From Rhodobacteraceae bacterium M385 (lineage in GTDB: Bacteria; Pseudomonadota; Alphaproteobacteria; Rhodobacterales; Rhodobacteraceae): DNA of 64,000 nt. The notes beneath the pieces are model-generated. The model was not told where the DNA came from. It made no database searches and worked only from the letters and a program-made list of their open reading frames with translations. A program made the position numbers and the translations under genes. The stretch lies in assembly GCA_025141835.1 (NCBI GenBank), contig CP081102.1:1984001-2048000 (forward strand), given 5' to 3'. Positions 42,055 through 50,377 of this stretch are shown here, piece by piece (the first letter of the stretch is position 1; each line of letters opens with the position of its first letter).

Positions 42055-42513
42055 ATGACAAATCTTGACCCAATGGACGCGAAGATCCTCGCCCGTTTGC
42101 AACAGCGCTGCGATGAACCGCTAGAGGAGCTCGGCCAGCACGTCGGCCTGTCGCGCAACGCTGTGTGGCGGCGGGTGAAGGCGCTGGAGGATCGGGGCGT
42201 TCTGACGGGCCGCGTCGCCGTGGTGGACCCTGCCGCTGTGGGCCTTGGGCTGATGGTGTTTATTCAGGTCCGCGCAGCGCATCATTCTGCTGATTGGCTG
42301 GATCAATTCCGCCGCGCCGTACGCGCCATGCCCGAGATCTTGGGCGTCTACCGCATGACCGGGGATTTGGACTATCTTATTCGCGCGCGCGTTGCGGACA
42401 TGGCCGATTATGACAATTTATATCAACGTCTTATCGCGCGCGTTGAAATGGGAGATGTCTCGGCCAGCTTCGTGATGGAAGAGTTGAAGGAGGGCAGCGC
42501 CCTCCCCCTGTAA
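42055..42513 (+). CDS. Lrp/AsnC-family transcriptional regulator
   Basis: The 152-residue regulator has an N-terminal helix-turn-helix (ELGQHVGLSRNAVWRRVKALEDRGV, about 20-45) and a C-terminal RAM ligand-binding domain (about 65-140) with the LGVYRMTGDLDYLIR block. Such proteins respond to amino acids. It is divergent from the DUF6356 unit (117 bp) and converges with acuI. The ATG at 42055 (MTNLDPMDAKIL) is the natural start. Confidence 0.92.
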   Translation: MTNLDPMDAKILARLQQRCDEPLEELGQHVGLSRNAVWRRVKALEDRGVLTGRVAVVDPAAVGLGLMVFIQVRAAHHSADWLDQFRRAVRAMPEILGVYRMTGDLDYLIRARVADMADYDNLYQRLIARVEMGDVSASFVMEELKEGSALPL

Positions 42514-42522
42514 CCCTGCCGC

Positions 42523-43515
42523 TCACGCATTTACGTCCACCACCACACGGCCGCGAACGCCGCCTTTCAGGATGGCGCGGCCAAGCTCTGGCAGGTCGGC
42601 CAGCGTTGCGGGTTCCACCATCGCTTCCAGCTTGTCCATCGGCAGGTCTTTGGCGATCGCTTCCCACGCGCGAACACGGTTTTCATAGGGCTGCATGACC
42701 GAGTCGATGCCCAGAAGGTTCACACCGCGCAGAAGGAACGGGATCACCGTCGCCGGAAGCCCCGCGCCGCCCGCCAGACCCACGGCAGAAACCGAGGCAC
42801 CATATTTCATCTGCCCCAGGAGCCGCGCCAGCATGTCGCCCCCCACGGCATCCACGCAACCGGCCCATGTTTCGGCCTCCAGTGGGCGTTTGGTGGTCTC
42901 GTTCAGCTCCTCTCGGGCAACGATGCGGGTGGCACCAAGGGATTTCAGGTATTCCCCCGTCTCGGGCCGCCCGGTGACCGCCGCAACCTCGTGTCCGCGG
43001 GCCGCAAGGATCGCTGTGGCGACAGAGCCCACCCCACCGGCAGCACCCGTCACCAAAACTTCACCATTTCCAGTGCTTAGGCCGTGATCTTCAAGTGCCA
43101 TCACGGCCAGCATCGCGGTGAAACCGGCGGTCCCCACCGCCATTGCCTGACGGGTCGTCAGGCCATCCGGCAGGGGCACGAGCCAATCGGCATTCACGCG
43201 GGCCTTTTGGGCGTAGCCGCCCCAGTGCATCTCGCCCACGCGCCAACCGGTCAGCACGACCTTGTCGCCGACAGAATAACGCGCGTCGTCAGAGGCTTCC
43301 ACGGTGCCGCTTAAGTCGATGCCCGGCACGTGGGGGTAATTGCGCACGAGACCGCCACCGGGGCCCACACAAAGGCCGTCCTTGTAGTTGAGGGTGGAAT
43401 ACTCCACCGCAACCGTCACATTGCCTTCGGGCAGCCGATCTTCCGTGATGGCTTGGACCGAGGCGCTCGTCTTGCCCTCATCATTCTTTTCTACGATCAA
43501 AGCGTTGAACGTCAT
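42523..43515 (-). CDS. acuI: Acryloyl-CoA reductase
   Basis: AcuI (330 residues) reduces acryloyl-CoA to propionyl-CoA with NADPH and protects cells from acrylate made during DMSP breakdown. It is an MDR protein without structural zinc, with YSTLNYKDGLCV near the N terminus and the cofactor motif TGAAGGVGSVA. The YhdH/AcuI family signature is clear. It lies 51 bp downstream of dmdA on the same strand, the arrangement known from roseobacters such as Ruegeria pomeroyi, which supports the specific assignment. Confidence 0.93.
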   Translation of the reverse strand: MTFNALIVEKNDEGKTSASVQAITEDRLPEGNVTVAVEYSTLNYKDGLCVGPGGGLVRNYPHVPGIDLSGTVEASDDARYSVGDKVVLTGWRVGEMHWGGYAQKARVNADWLVPLPDGLTTRQAMAVGTAGFTAMLAVMALEDHGLSTGNGEVLVTGAAGGVGSVATAILAARGHEVAAVTGRPETGEYLKSLGATRIVAREELNETTKRPLEAETWAGCVDAVGGDMLARLLGQMKYGASVSAVGLAGGAGLPATVIPFLLRGVNLLGIDSVMQPYENRVRAWEAIAKDLPMDKLEAMVEPATLADLPELGRAILKGGVRGRVVVDVNA

Positions 43516-43566
43516 TGCGTCACTCCCTTATGTATCACTTTAAGTTCACCCGCTAGGTGCTTGCAA

Positions 43567-44670
43567 TCAAATCCAAAAACCGTCGCGCACTTCGGCTGAC
43601 ATCAAGCCCTCTGGGGTCTGAACATGTAACTGCGTCCCTGCGTCCCAATGGGTCATCCGAACCATGCCAATCGCCACGCCTTCCTGAAAATCCGGGCTAT
43701 AGGCGGCAGAGGTCACCTGCCCCACGCGCTTCTTTCCAGCCATCAGCGGCCAAACCCGGTCACAAGATGGGAGGGCATCGGTATCAATGGCGATGGGGCG
43801 GATTTGCTGCACCGGCCCCTCTTTCGCCACACGTAACAACGCGTCGCGGCCGACACAGCCCACCGCAGTAGCGGTGTTGCAAAACTTGCCGAGGCCGCAT
43901 TCGTGGGGGGTGTTGTCATCGGTCATGTCGTTGCCGAAGCTAAGCAAGCCCCCTTCGACCCGCTCAATCCCGTTGGGGCATCCGGCGTGAACATCCAGAT
44001 CACGCCCCGCCTCCATCAGCGCGTTCCATAGGGGCATCCCGATATCCCAGCCCTCAACGTAAATCTCGAACCCGCCCTGCTTGGAGTAGCCCGACCGCGC
44101 GACAACCATGTCGTGGCCCTGAAACTCGAACCAACCAAAGCGGAAAAATCGGATATCCCGCACGGAATCGCCAAAGACACGGGCCATCAGAGCATCCGCC
44201 TGAGGGCCCTGCACCGCAAGCGGAGAAACATCGGGTTCATCCACCAGAACATCCAAACGGTAGCCCTGCGCCACGCCCTTGACCCAATACAGAAGGTCAC
44301 TGTCCGCGATGGAGATCCACCAGCGATCTTCAGCCAGCTTCAACAGGACCGGATCGTTCAGCATCCCCCCTGTCTCGTCCACCACGGGCATGTAGTAGCA
44401 CTGCCCCGGTAGCATCCCGCGCAAGTCGCGCGGGGTTAGCATTTGCATCAGGCGGCCCGCATCGGGTCCGCGGACTTCGACCTGACGTTCAACCGATACG
44501 TCCCACAGCTGCACGGCAGATTTCAGGTGGTGGTAATCCTCTTCCACCGAGCGGAACACCGTGGGCAGGAGCATACGGTTATAGACGGTGTAGGCTTTAC
44601 AGCCGCTGGCCTCGACCCCATCAGAAAACGGGGTGCGACGCAGACGGCGTGACGGAGAGATCAGGGCCAT
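43567..44670 (-). CDS. dmdA: Dimethylsulfoniopropionate demethylase
   Basis: DmdA (367 residues) moves a methyl group from DMSP to tetrahydrofolate, the first step of the demethylation route that feeds methylmercaptopropionate metabolism. It belongs to the GcvT (aminomethyltransferase) fold. The opening PSRRLRRTPFSDGVEASG, the block SGYSKQGGFEIYVEG and NGIERVEGGLLSFGNDMT closely resemble the roseobacter enzyme rather than glycine cleavage T protein. The acuI neighbour confirms it. It starts 75 bp from a divergent gene; that gap has a GGTTGC/GCAACC hairpin. Confidence 0.93.
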   Translation of the reverse strand: MALISPSRRLRRTPFSDGVEASGCKAYTVYNRMLLPTVFRSVEEDYHHLKSAVQLWDVSVERQVEVRGPDAGRLMQMLTPRDLRGMLPGQCYYMPVVDETGGMLNDPVLLKLAEDRWWISIADSDLLYWVKGVAQGYRLDVLVDEPDVSPLAVQGPQADALMARVFGDSVRDIRFFRFGWFEFQGHDMVVARSGYSKQGGFEIYVEGWDIGMPLWNALMEAGRDLDVHAGCPNGIERVEGGLLSFGNDMTDDNTPHECGLGKFCNTATAVGCVGRDALLRVAKEGPVQQIRPIAIDTDALPSCDRVWPLMAGKKRVGQVTSAAYSPDFQEGVAIGMVRMTHWDAGTQLHVQTPEGLMSAEVRDGFWI

Positions 44671-44745
44671 GTGAGGGTCTCCTTACCTTGGCGTGTGGGG
44701 GAAAGTGGCCTTAGGGTTGCCTGAAGCAACCAAAAGGATTTTTCC

Positions 44746-45210
44746 ATGAAACGATTTACATTCGCGGCGCTGGCGGTGCTGGCTACGACCACCATTGCCA
44801 CGGCCCAGGACATCGGGGCGGACCGCGTCGCCTCGGCCATTTTGCATGGCTTTGTGCAGCAAGATGTGCAGGCCATCGCGCCGTTTTCGAACGAGACCAA
44901 CGCCGATTTCTTCAATGCCATCGCCAATGGTGTTGAGAGCGAGGCAGAGCTGTTTGAGGGCACCCGAGGGGCCGCAGGCTTGGGTTGGGACGGGATGATC
45001 CTGCCGGTCCGCTACAACGCGCGCGGCCAAGCCATCGTGCCCTTCGCCATCGAGGGCGCGAACGGCCCCGCTGCGCTTGGGTCGGGCGTGGACGGGCGCT
45101 ACATGGCGATCGTGCTGACCCTTGATAGCCCCGAGGACACAAGCTGGGGCTTCGAGGATATCAACTACATCGGCCGCAGCGATTACGCGGCCATGGCACA
45201 GACCCGCTAA
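44746..45210 (+). CDS. Small periplasmic protein of unknown function
   Basis: The 154-residue product has a signal peptide (about 1-20, ending TIATAQD). The mature part has no recognised domain, is acidic and contains GAAGLGWDGMILPVRYNARGQ. It lies divergent to dmdA, 75 bp away, and its stop overlaps the convergent DinB gene stop by 4 bp. An AAAAGGA ribosome site precedes ATG 44746. It could belong to the DMSP locus by position only. Confidence 0.68.
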   Translation: MKRFTFAALAVLATTTIATAQDIGADRVASAILHGFVQQDVQAIAPFSNETNADFFNAIANGVESEAELFEGTRGAAGLGWDGMILPVRYNARGQAIVPFAIEGANGPAALGSGVDGRYMAIVLTLDSPEDTSWGFEDINYIGRSDYAAMAQTR

Positions 45211-45719
45211 AGCCATTCCGGCACCTCATCCGGCATGAACGGCAGGTCGGTGTCCGTGGTTTTCACGCCGAGGCTGGTAAGCATCTGATGCACCTGGCCT
45301 CGGTGATGGGTTTGATGGTTGAATAACTGCATGACGCAAACCGCTTTGGGCATGGTGAAATCGCGCTGCATGGCGTCCGAGAACCAGCTGAAATCGCCCG
45401 CAAAATCGCCATCGTCCGTAGACCAGGCCCATGCCGCAATACGGGCATCGAGCAACGGGCGCTGCGCCATTAGCGTCGGCCAATCATAGGCGCGCGAGGT
45501 ATTCAGCCCCATGGCGGGCCCCGGCCCGCCATCAAAGCGCGAAATCCAAAGGGTGTCGCCCCACATCAGATGCGACAGGGTCGTGCGGATGCCGCCCCAA
45601 AACCCGCCTTGGTCCTGCTCGCGCTGCGCATCGGTCAGGCCATCGGCAGCCTGATACATCCACTGGTTTTGCCAAGCGTTGTATCGGGCCATATAGCGGG
45701 CGTAGTCGGGGGTAATCAC
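45207..45719 (-). CDS. DinB-family protein
   Basis: The 170-residue four-helix-bundle protein has three histidines in the metal-binding pattern of DinB/YfiT proteins: one in LSHLMWGDTLW and two in FNHQTHHRGQVHQM. Such proteins use a metal and a thiol cofactor in small-molecule transfer reactions; the reaction here is unknown. Its start overlaps the stop of the DUF1326 gene by 4 bp, so it belongs to the DUF2182-DUF1326-DinB unit. Confidence 0.9.
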   Translation of the reverse strand: MITPDYARYMARYNAWQNQWMYQAADGLTDAQREQDQGGFWGGIRTTLSHLMWGDTLWISRFDGGPGPAMGLNTSRAYDWPTLMAQRPLLDARIAAWAWSTDDGDFAGDFSWFSDAMQRDFTMPKAVCVMQLFNHQTHHRGQVHQMLTSLGVKTTDTDLPFMPDEVPEWL

Positions 45720-46432
45720 CGCTTGCCGCCCGCAGAGCCGGACCAGTCAATCGGGCAAATCTCGGCGGATTTGCCAGAGAAATCCCACATCTTGCCGAAG
45801 TCACGCACACGAGATTTGAGGCCCTTGGCGGCGATAATATCGGGGCCCATCCAGTATTTGGAGTTGGTAATCATCACCGGATGATCTGGGCTTGCGCCGT
45901 CCAGCATCTCGACTTCGCCCTGGATCTTCTTGCCCACAAACAGCCCGCGTTTGTTGCCATCCCGGGTGATCTCCACCTTCTCGCGTTCCGCATTCACGAT
46001 GTCGGACACCAGAAGCGTGAACAGCCCCGTGGTGCCACCCGCCGCGCCCGAGAAAATCTCCAGTAGCCCTTGGTAAGCCTTGCCCGAGGCGCGATCATCC
46101 ACATAGGCCGCTACCTGCCAGCCGCCGTCCGCCATGCGGCCCGGGATATAGACCATCAGACCGACGTTGAGGCCGGACAGGTCTTCGCCCTCAAAATGGC
46201 CCTCATCAATGGCAATGCCCATCCATGCCTTGCAGTCACCCTCAGTCGGTTCGTGTTTGCCCAACGACACCACACAGGGGCAGAACACGGTGCACGAGCA
46301 GTTCAGGATCAACTCGCCCTTGATGGCCCAATCGCGCGGCGTGATCTTGCGGCGTTTGGGGTTATCCATCCGCTGATCTATGCGTTGGCTGACGGCAAGA
46401 CGGTCGGCGTCGGGTCGTTTCTTGAGGCTCAT
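45716..46432 (-). CDS. DUF1326-family protein with CxC/CPC motif
   Basis: The 238-residue protein carries the NCSCTVFCPC sequence at about residues 44-53, a compact cysteine motif suited to metal binding, and belongs to DUF1326. GGGAG precedes ATG 46432; an internal ATG at 46369 (MDNPKRRK) is an alternative. It lies 10 bp after the DUF2182 gene and overlaps DinB by 4 bp. The DUF1326-DUF2182 pairing recurs in bacteria; a metal or copper role is inference from ligand content. Confidence 0.85.
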   Translation of the reverse strand: MSLKKRPDADRLAVSQRIDQRMDNPKRRKITPRDWAIKGELILNCSCTVFCPCVVSLGKHEPTEGDCKAWMGIAIDEGHFEGEDLSGLNVGLMVYIPGRMADGGWQVAAYVDDRASGKAYQGLLEIFSGAAGGTTGLFTLLVSDIVNAEREKVEITRDGNKRGLFVGKKIQGEVEMLDGASPDHPVMITNSKYWMGPDIIAAKGLKSRVRDFGKMWDFSGKSAEICPIDWSGSAGGKR

Positions 46433-46442
46433 GGTGGTCTCC

Positions 46443-47363
46443 CTATCCAGCGATGAACGGATAGACGAGCACGCCCAATCCGCCGATAATCAGTGCCCCT
46501 CCAAGGGGCTTGGTCACATAATGCCCGATTTGGGGCAGTTTCTCGAGGACCATGAAAAGCGTGGCGAGGCCCATCCAAAGAAGGCTCATCATGCCGCCGA
46601 CAAATCCCAAGGCCATAAAGCCCCAGCAGCAGCCTGCGCAGAACACGCCAAGGCCCATGCCCATGCGGATGCCGCCCCGGAAGCCGGTTTTCCAATGGCC
46701 GAGGAAGTAGGTCATAGGGGCGTGGCAAACACCGTGGCAGACCTCTTTCGCGCGGGTGAACTGAAACGCGCCTACGGCGATCAGCAGGCCGCCCGCGATC
46801 CATGTGTTGGAGGCGATGCCCATCATATCAATCAGCCCCGCACGCAGCAGCAGAATCTGCGTGACAGCGAACAGCGCGGCGACCCCGATCCAAATGATGG
46901 AATAGCCAGCAAGCACCCCAAGCCATCCGGCCCGCGTGCCATCAGCAGAGGCGATCAGGCGGTCATAGTTTGTCAGGGTCGGCACGAGGGTGGGCAACAT
47001 CATCGCGGCCATCATGATCGACCACATGCCAAACAAGGGGCCGAAGCGGGTCATGGCCGACATATCCATGTTGCCCATGTCCATAGCGGCCATATCCATG
47101 CCTTCCATCGGCATGGGCATCGCCATATCGCCTGCGGCGGGTGCCTCTTGTGCGCCTGCGGCGGGCGGGGCCCCCTCCTCCATGCCCGGCATATCCATGC
47201 CGCCCATGTCCTCGGCGGCGGGCTCTGTCATCGGCATATCCATCGCGGGGCGACCGATCAGGTCGAGGCCCATTCCCGTGCTCATCTGGTACAAAACGAC
47301 CCAAGACACCAAAATGACCGTGAAAAATCCAAGCCAGAGGGCTGATTTGATCGTGTGGCTCAT
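46443..47363 (-). CDS. DUF2182 membrane protein with methionine-rich periplasmic stretch
   Basis: The 306-residue protein has a first membrane helix (about 8-26) followed by a loop with 18 methionines between residues 41 and 104, several as MxM or MDM repeats. The remaining part has about six helices (DUF2182), with a CHGVCH motif and a CAGCCWG cluster. The Met-rich loop resembles those of copper-handling proteins, so copper(I) binding is a reasonable inference. ATG 47363 starts MSHTIKSALW; the frame continuing to 47537 overlaps the regulator's operator and is rejected. It leads the three-gene unit with DUF1326 and DinB. Confidence 0.85.
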   Translation of the reverse strand: MSHTIKSALWLGFFTVILVSWVVLYQMSTGMGLDLIGRPAMDMPMTEPAAEDMGGMDMPGMEEGAPPAAGAQEAPAAGDMAMPMPMEGMDMAAMDMGNMDMSAMTRFGPLFGMWSIMMAAMMLPTLVPTLTNYDRLIASADGTRAGWLGVLAGYSIIWIGVAALFAVTQILLLRAGLIDMMGIASNTWIAGGLLIAVGAFQFTRAKEVCHGVCHAPMTYFLGHWKTGFRGGIRMGMGLGVFCAGCCWGFMALGFVGGMMSLLWMGLATLFMVLEKLPQIGHYVTKPLGGALIIGGLGVLVYPFIAG

Positions 47364-47441
47364 GCGAAGACTCTCCCGCTTCTTCGTTGCCGCTTTACAC
47401 GCATTTGGGTGCAGCACGGCGAATCTACTTGCCCAATGTGA

Positions 47442-47465
47442 TGTCAGACAATTAAATGTCTGACA
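47442..47465. promoter_or_regulatory. Double operator for the FCD-type GntR regulator
   Basis: TGTCAGACA (47442-47450) and TGTCTGACA (47457-47465) are exact reverse complements across ATTAAA. Each half is itself a palindrome (TGTC-N-GACA), and their centres are 15 bp apart. TGTC-N-GACA fits sites of FadR-subfamily regulators. The second site ends one base before the ATG of the GntR gene. Confidence 0.7.
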
Positions 47466-47466
47466 A

Positions 47467-48204
47467 ATGAAAATCGATCCAAACAGCAAAGCCGATCTAT
47501 CGGCGCAGATTGCCACGGCGATCCGGGATGCGATCATCTCGGGCGCGTTGATCGTGGACGAACGTTTGCCATCCGAAGCGGAACTGTCTGAAACCTTTGA
47601 GGTATCTCGATCGACGGTGCGCGAGGCGCTGAAGCGGCTTGCGGCGCAATCGCTGATTCGAACGCAGCGCGGTGCCTTTGGCGGAGCTTTCGTGAATCGC
47701 CTGTCCTATGAGGACGCCTATGGCCAACATATCACCACATCGACCCTGTTGTTGGGGATGAACGAAGTGGCTTTTGACACCGCATGCGAGGCGCGTTTCG
47801 CGTTGGAGCGGGCCTGTGCCGATCTTTCCGCCAAACGGCGCACGGCCGATCATCTGGCCACGATGCGGGTGGAGACCCTGCGCCAAGGGCAACCGGGCCT
47901 GAGCGATGAGGCGTTTTGCGCGTCTGACGTGGCGTTTCACCGGGCCCTGGTGGACGGGGCCGACAACCCGGTGATGTCCTACCAATTGGCTGGCGCGGTA
48001 GAGGCGATGCAGCCGTTGATGAATATGATCACCTTTACCGCTCGCAACCGCGAGGAGATCGTGCGCTTGCATACCTGCATCGCCGACGCGGCCGAAGCAC
48101 GCGATGGCACTGCGGTATCAGAGGCCTTGGCGAAGCTGGAAAGCTACACCAAAACCCTTGCGCAATCGGTCTTTGCCGCCCGTGCCCAGACCGCTGCCAA
48201 GTAA
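47467..48204 (+). CDS. GntR-family (FadR/FCD) transcriptional regulator
   Basis: The 245-residue regulator has a winged helix (about 10-75, PSEAELSETFEVSRSTVREALKRL) and an FCD ligand domain (about 95-235) with the metal-binding D-x3-H in DVAFHRAL and a second histidine in RLHTCI. FCD proteins usually respond to organic acids. A double TGTC-N-GACA operator lies immediately before its ATG with no room for a ribosome-binding site, suggesting a leaderless mRNA and autoregulation. The divergent DUF2182 unit is a second likely target. Confidence 0.9.
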   Translation: MKIDPNSKADLSAQIATAIRDAIISGALIVDERLPSEAELSETFEVSRSTVREALKRLAAQSLIRTQRGAFGGAFVNRLSYEDAYGQHITTSTLLLGMNEVAFDTACEARFALERACADLSAKRRTADHLATMRVETLRQGQPGLSDEAFCASDVAFHRALVDGADNPVMSYQLAGAVEAMQPLMNMITFTARNREEIVRLHTCIADAAEARDGTAVSEALAKLESYTKTLAQSVFAARAQTAAK

Positions 48205-48346
48205 GCCCCCCGCGCGTCCCTGCGTTATGCTGATTATTCCCTGAAATCGTGCGGCGCGATGCGTTCAAACGCTTGAGGTTGCCTGCCCTCGGCCCTAATC
48301 TTTACGGCAACCTTACACTCAAGGTCTCAACAGGGATGTCTACCAA

Positions 48347-49381
48347 ATGAAAAAAACCACCCTTCTCACCTCTGCAATCGCGTTGGCGGTTGCGTTGCCT
48401 GCAATGGCCCAAGACCTGACAGTCTTCGACTATTCAGGCTTTGAAGACCCGTCTTTCCACCAGCCTTTCATCGACGCCCATGGCGCGCCGGAATTTGTCT
48501 TCTTTGGGGATGAAGATGAAGCGTTCCAACGGCTTCTGGCCGGGTTCCAATCCGATGTGACCCACATCTGTGCGGGCTCTGTGCCCCGTTGGCAGGCCTC
48601 TGGCATTATCGAGGCTTGGGATACGGACCAGATCGCCGCCTTCGCCACGCTGAACGCGGACCTTGTGGGCCAAGACGTTCTGGCAGGTTCGGAGGAGCTG
48701 TTCTTCCTGCCAACGGATTATGGCTCTACCGCCGTGGCTTACAATGCAGATGAGTTGTCGGCGGACGATGTCACCTCGCTAGAGATCTTCAACAACCCTG
48801 CCTATGCGGGCCGCCTGTCGATCCCCGACAATGTGGATGACGCCTATGCGCTGGCCTATCTGGCCACTGGCGTCACCGATTGGTCCGACGTGACCGACGC
48901 CGAGTTTGACGCCGCCACCGCTTGGCTTCGTGGCATTCATGGCAACCTGCGCACCTATTGGACGGACCCCGCCGAGATCAGCCAGCTGGTTGGCTCCGGT
49001 GAAGTTCTGGCCGCCTGGGTCTGGAACGAAGTGCCAGTGGCAATGGCCGAGGAAGGCTTCAACGTCGGCTTTTCGCGCAACACGACGGAAGGCTCCTCTG
49101 TATGGCTTTGCGGATATGTGAACATGGTCGAAGGCACCGCTGATGAGAGCTTGGCATATGATTATGTGAACGCCCTTCTCTCCGACGGCTCTGCTGGTCC
49201 ATTGCTGGAGAACGGGTTTGGCTCGGCCAATGACGCCGCGCTGCAAGCCTTGGGTGCCGAAGCAATGGAAGCCGCAGGCCTGGGCGAAGTGACAGTGCCG
49301 GTTCTGGCGCAATTGCCGATTTCCAATGAACAGCGCGAGCGTCAAGCCGAAGCATTTGAGCGGATCAAGGCGGGCTTCTAA
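48347..49381 (+). CDS. Polyamine/PotD-type ABC transporter substrate-binding protein (orphan)
   Basis: The 344-residue protein has a clear signal peptide (MKKTTLLTSAIALAVALPAMAQ) and a periplasmic binding-protein fold like PotD (TVFDYSGFEDPSF, FLPTDYGSTAVAYN, ADESLAYDYVNALLS). Substrate may be spermidine, putrescine or a related cation. No permease or ATPase gene is adjacent. An ATPase-permease-permease set without a binding protein lies at 60.5-63.5 kb and might be its partner. A strong terminator follows. Confidence 0.87.
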   Translation: MKKTTLLTSAIALAVALPAMAQDLTVFDYSGFEDPSFHQPFIDAHGAPEFVFFGDEDEAFQRLLAGFQSDVTHICAGSVPRWQASGIIEAWDTDQIAAFATLNADLVGQDVLAGSEELFFLPTDYGSTAVAYNADELSADDVTSLEIFNNPAYAGRLSIPDNVDDAYALAYLATGVTDWSDVTDAEFDAATAWLRGIHGNLRTYWTDPAEISQLVGSGEVLAAWVWNEVPVAMAEEGFNVGFSRNTTEGSSVWLCGYVNMVEGTADESLAYDYVNALLSDGSAGPLLENGFGSANDAALQALGAEAMEAAGLGEVTVPVLAQLPISNEQRERQAEAFERIKAGF

Positions 49382-49413
49382 AGCCCCCTTACCCCTAACA
49401 AGCGAAAACGAAA

Positions 49414-49444
49414 AAAGGCGCCCCGGAATGAACGGGGCGCCTTT
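49414..49444 (+). terminator. Rho-independent terminator after the binding-protein gene
   Basis: AAAGGCGCCCC (49414-49424) pairs perfectly with GGGGCGCCTTT (49434-49444) across a 9-nt loop. An A-run on one side and a T-run on the other let it work for both strands, so it may also end leftward transcription from the gene-free region. Confidence 0.9.
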
Positions 49445-49776
49445 AGTTTGAGGTCATTGCCGGTTTTGAGAGCAACCTAGTCGCTTCGCCCCAACAGCAT
49501 CAAAACCCAAGACCTTCACTCGTAAACTGCAAAGCACGGGAACCTAAATCACTAGTACTGAAACTCGATACTTATTGAGTGTCCCCTACAGCTACGACCA
49601 TGACACGGGTAGTTGGCAGCAACTGTAGGGGCCGGAGCGCGATGCGAATTCTGGATCTCTCCAGGCACGCTTCCATCACATCGCGTCCTCTCTTGAACAT
49701 GTATACATGAGTAGATGTGTATGACAACAGCAAATTTACGCGTGTAAACTTTTACATTGGGCCCGACATCTTGCGT
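49445..49776. other. Gene-free 332-bp stretch with hairpins and an operator-like palindrome
   Basis: No convincing reading frame is present. It holds GGTTTTGA (49462-49469) with TCAAAACC (49500-49507), then CCCCTACAG (49583-49591) with CTGTAGGGG (49623-49631) enclosing a smaller CTAC/GTAG hairpin, a CATGTATACATG palindrome (49698-49709), and TGTAAA-CT-TTTACA (49744-49757). Together with the two-way terminator at its left edge this could be a leftward small RNA gene, or remains of one. The region is less GC-rich than its surroundings. Confidence 0.45.
49698..49709. promoter_or_regulatory. CATGTATACATG palindrome, first operator-like copy
   Basis: A perfect 12-bp palindrome. The wider context CTCTTGAAC-N-TGTATACA (from 49690) recurs 680 bp away at 50370 upstream of the phosphatase gene. 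The shared flank shows this is a repeated site rather than a chance dyad. Confidence 0.55.
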
Positions 49777-50355
49777 TTAGCCGGTGACTAGGGCGTTCAG
49801 CCAAGCTTCTTGCGCCTCACTTTCCACCGCTTCCGAGAAATGGCTACGCACCAAGGCGATCGCCTGCTCAGCGGAAAGGCCCGCCTCCATCAAGGTCCAG
49901 CACGCCATTAAACCACTGCGCCCTGCCCCATATTGGCAGCTAAAGGCCATGGTGCCGCCGCTGCGCAGAAGGGCCTCGCGCTCGGGGCGTCGTGCCGCCC
50001 ACGCCGCGGCCAACGCGTCAGAGGGCACGGAATAATCGGGGATGGGGTTATAGATGATCGACATGCCCACCTCTGACGCGATGGTTTCCAGAAGATGGAA
50101 TCCGACCTCGTCCAGCTCGTCTTTTTCCACCATAACAAACAAGTCTCGCGCGCCTTGGGCATAAAGCCCCATCAGCGTTTCACGGCACTGCTCGGGGGTG
50201 AAAAGCGCCGATCCGTCAAAGCCTGTTTCCAGGCCAGGAAAGCCCGTCATGGCGACTTTGCCTCCGAAAGGATGCGGGATCACAGCCCGCATTCTACCTT
50301 GCAGGGGCGCGTTCGAAGCCGACGCTGCACGCGACGACGGTTGGGTATCTGACAT
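49777..50355 (-). CDS. Protein-tyrosine phosphatase-like protein
   Basis: The 192-residue protein has the CX5R phosphatase loop CQYGAGRSG with nucleophile C140 and R146, and a preceding DY pair (IPDYSVPSD) in the place of the general acid. It is a dual-specificity type phosphatase of unknown target. ATG 50355 (MSDTQPSSR) fits; a longer frame to 50445 overlaps the divergent regulator's start and is rejected. It lies divergent to a GntR gene with a CTGTATACAG palindrome between. Confidence 0.86.
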   Translation of the reverse strand: MSDTQPSSRAASASNAPLQGRMRAVIPHPFGGKVAMTGFPGLETGFDGSALFTPEQCRETLMGLYAQGARDLFVMVEKDELDEVGFHLLETIASEVGMSIIYNPIPDYSVPSDALAAAWAARRPEREALLRSGGTMAFSCQYGAGRSGLMACWTLMEAGLSAEQAIALVRSHFSEAVESEAQEAWLNALVTG

Positions 50356-50377
50356 TTTTCGGTGCTTTCTCTTGAAC

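Noticed and set aside
46443..47537. Longer form of the DUF2182 protein starting at 47537
   Set aside because: It would run through the GntR gene's operator and start codon region; the ATG at 47363 gives a normal membrane N terminus.
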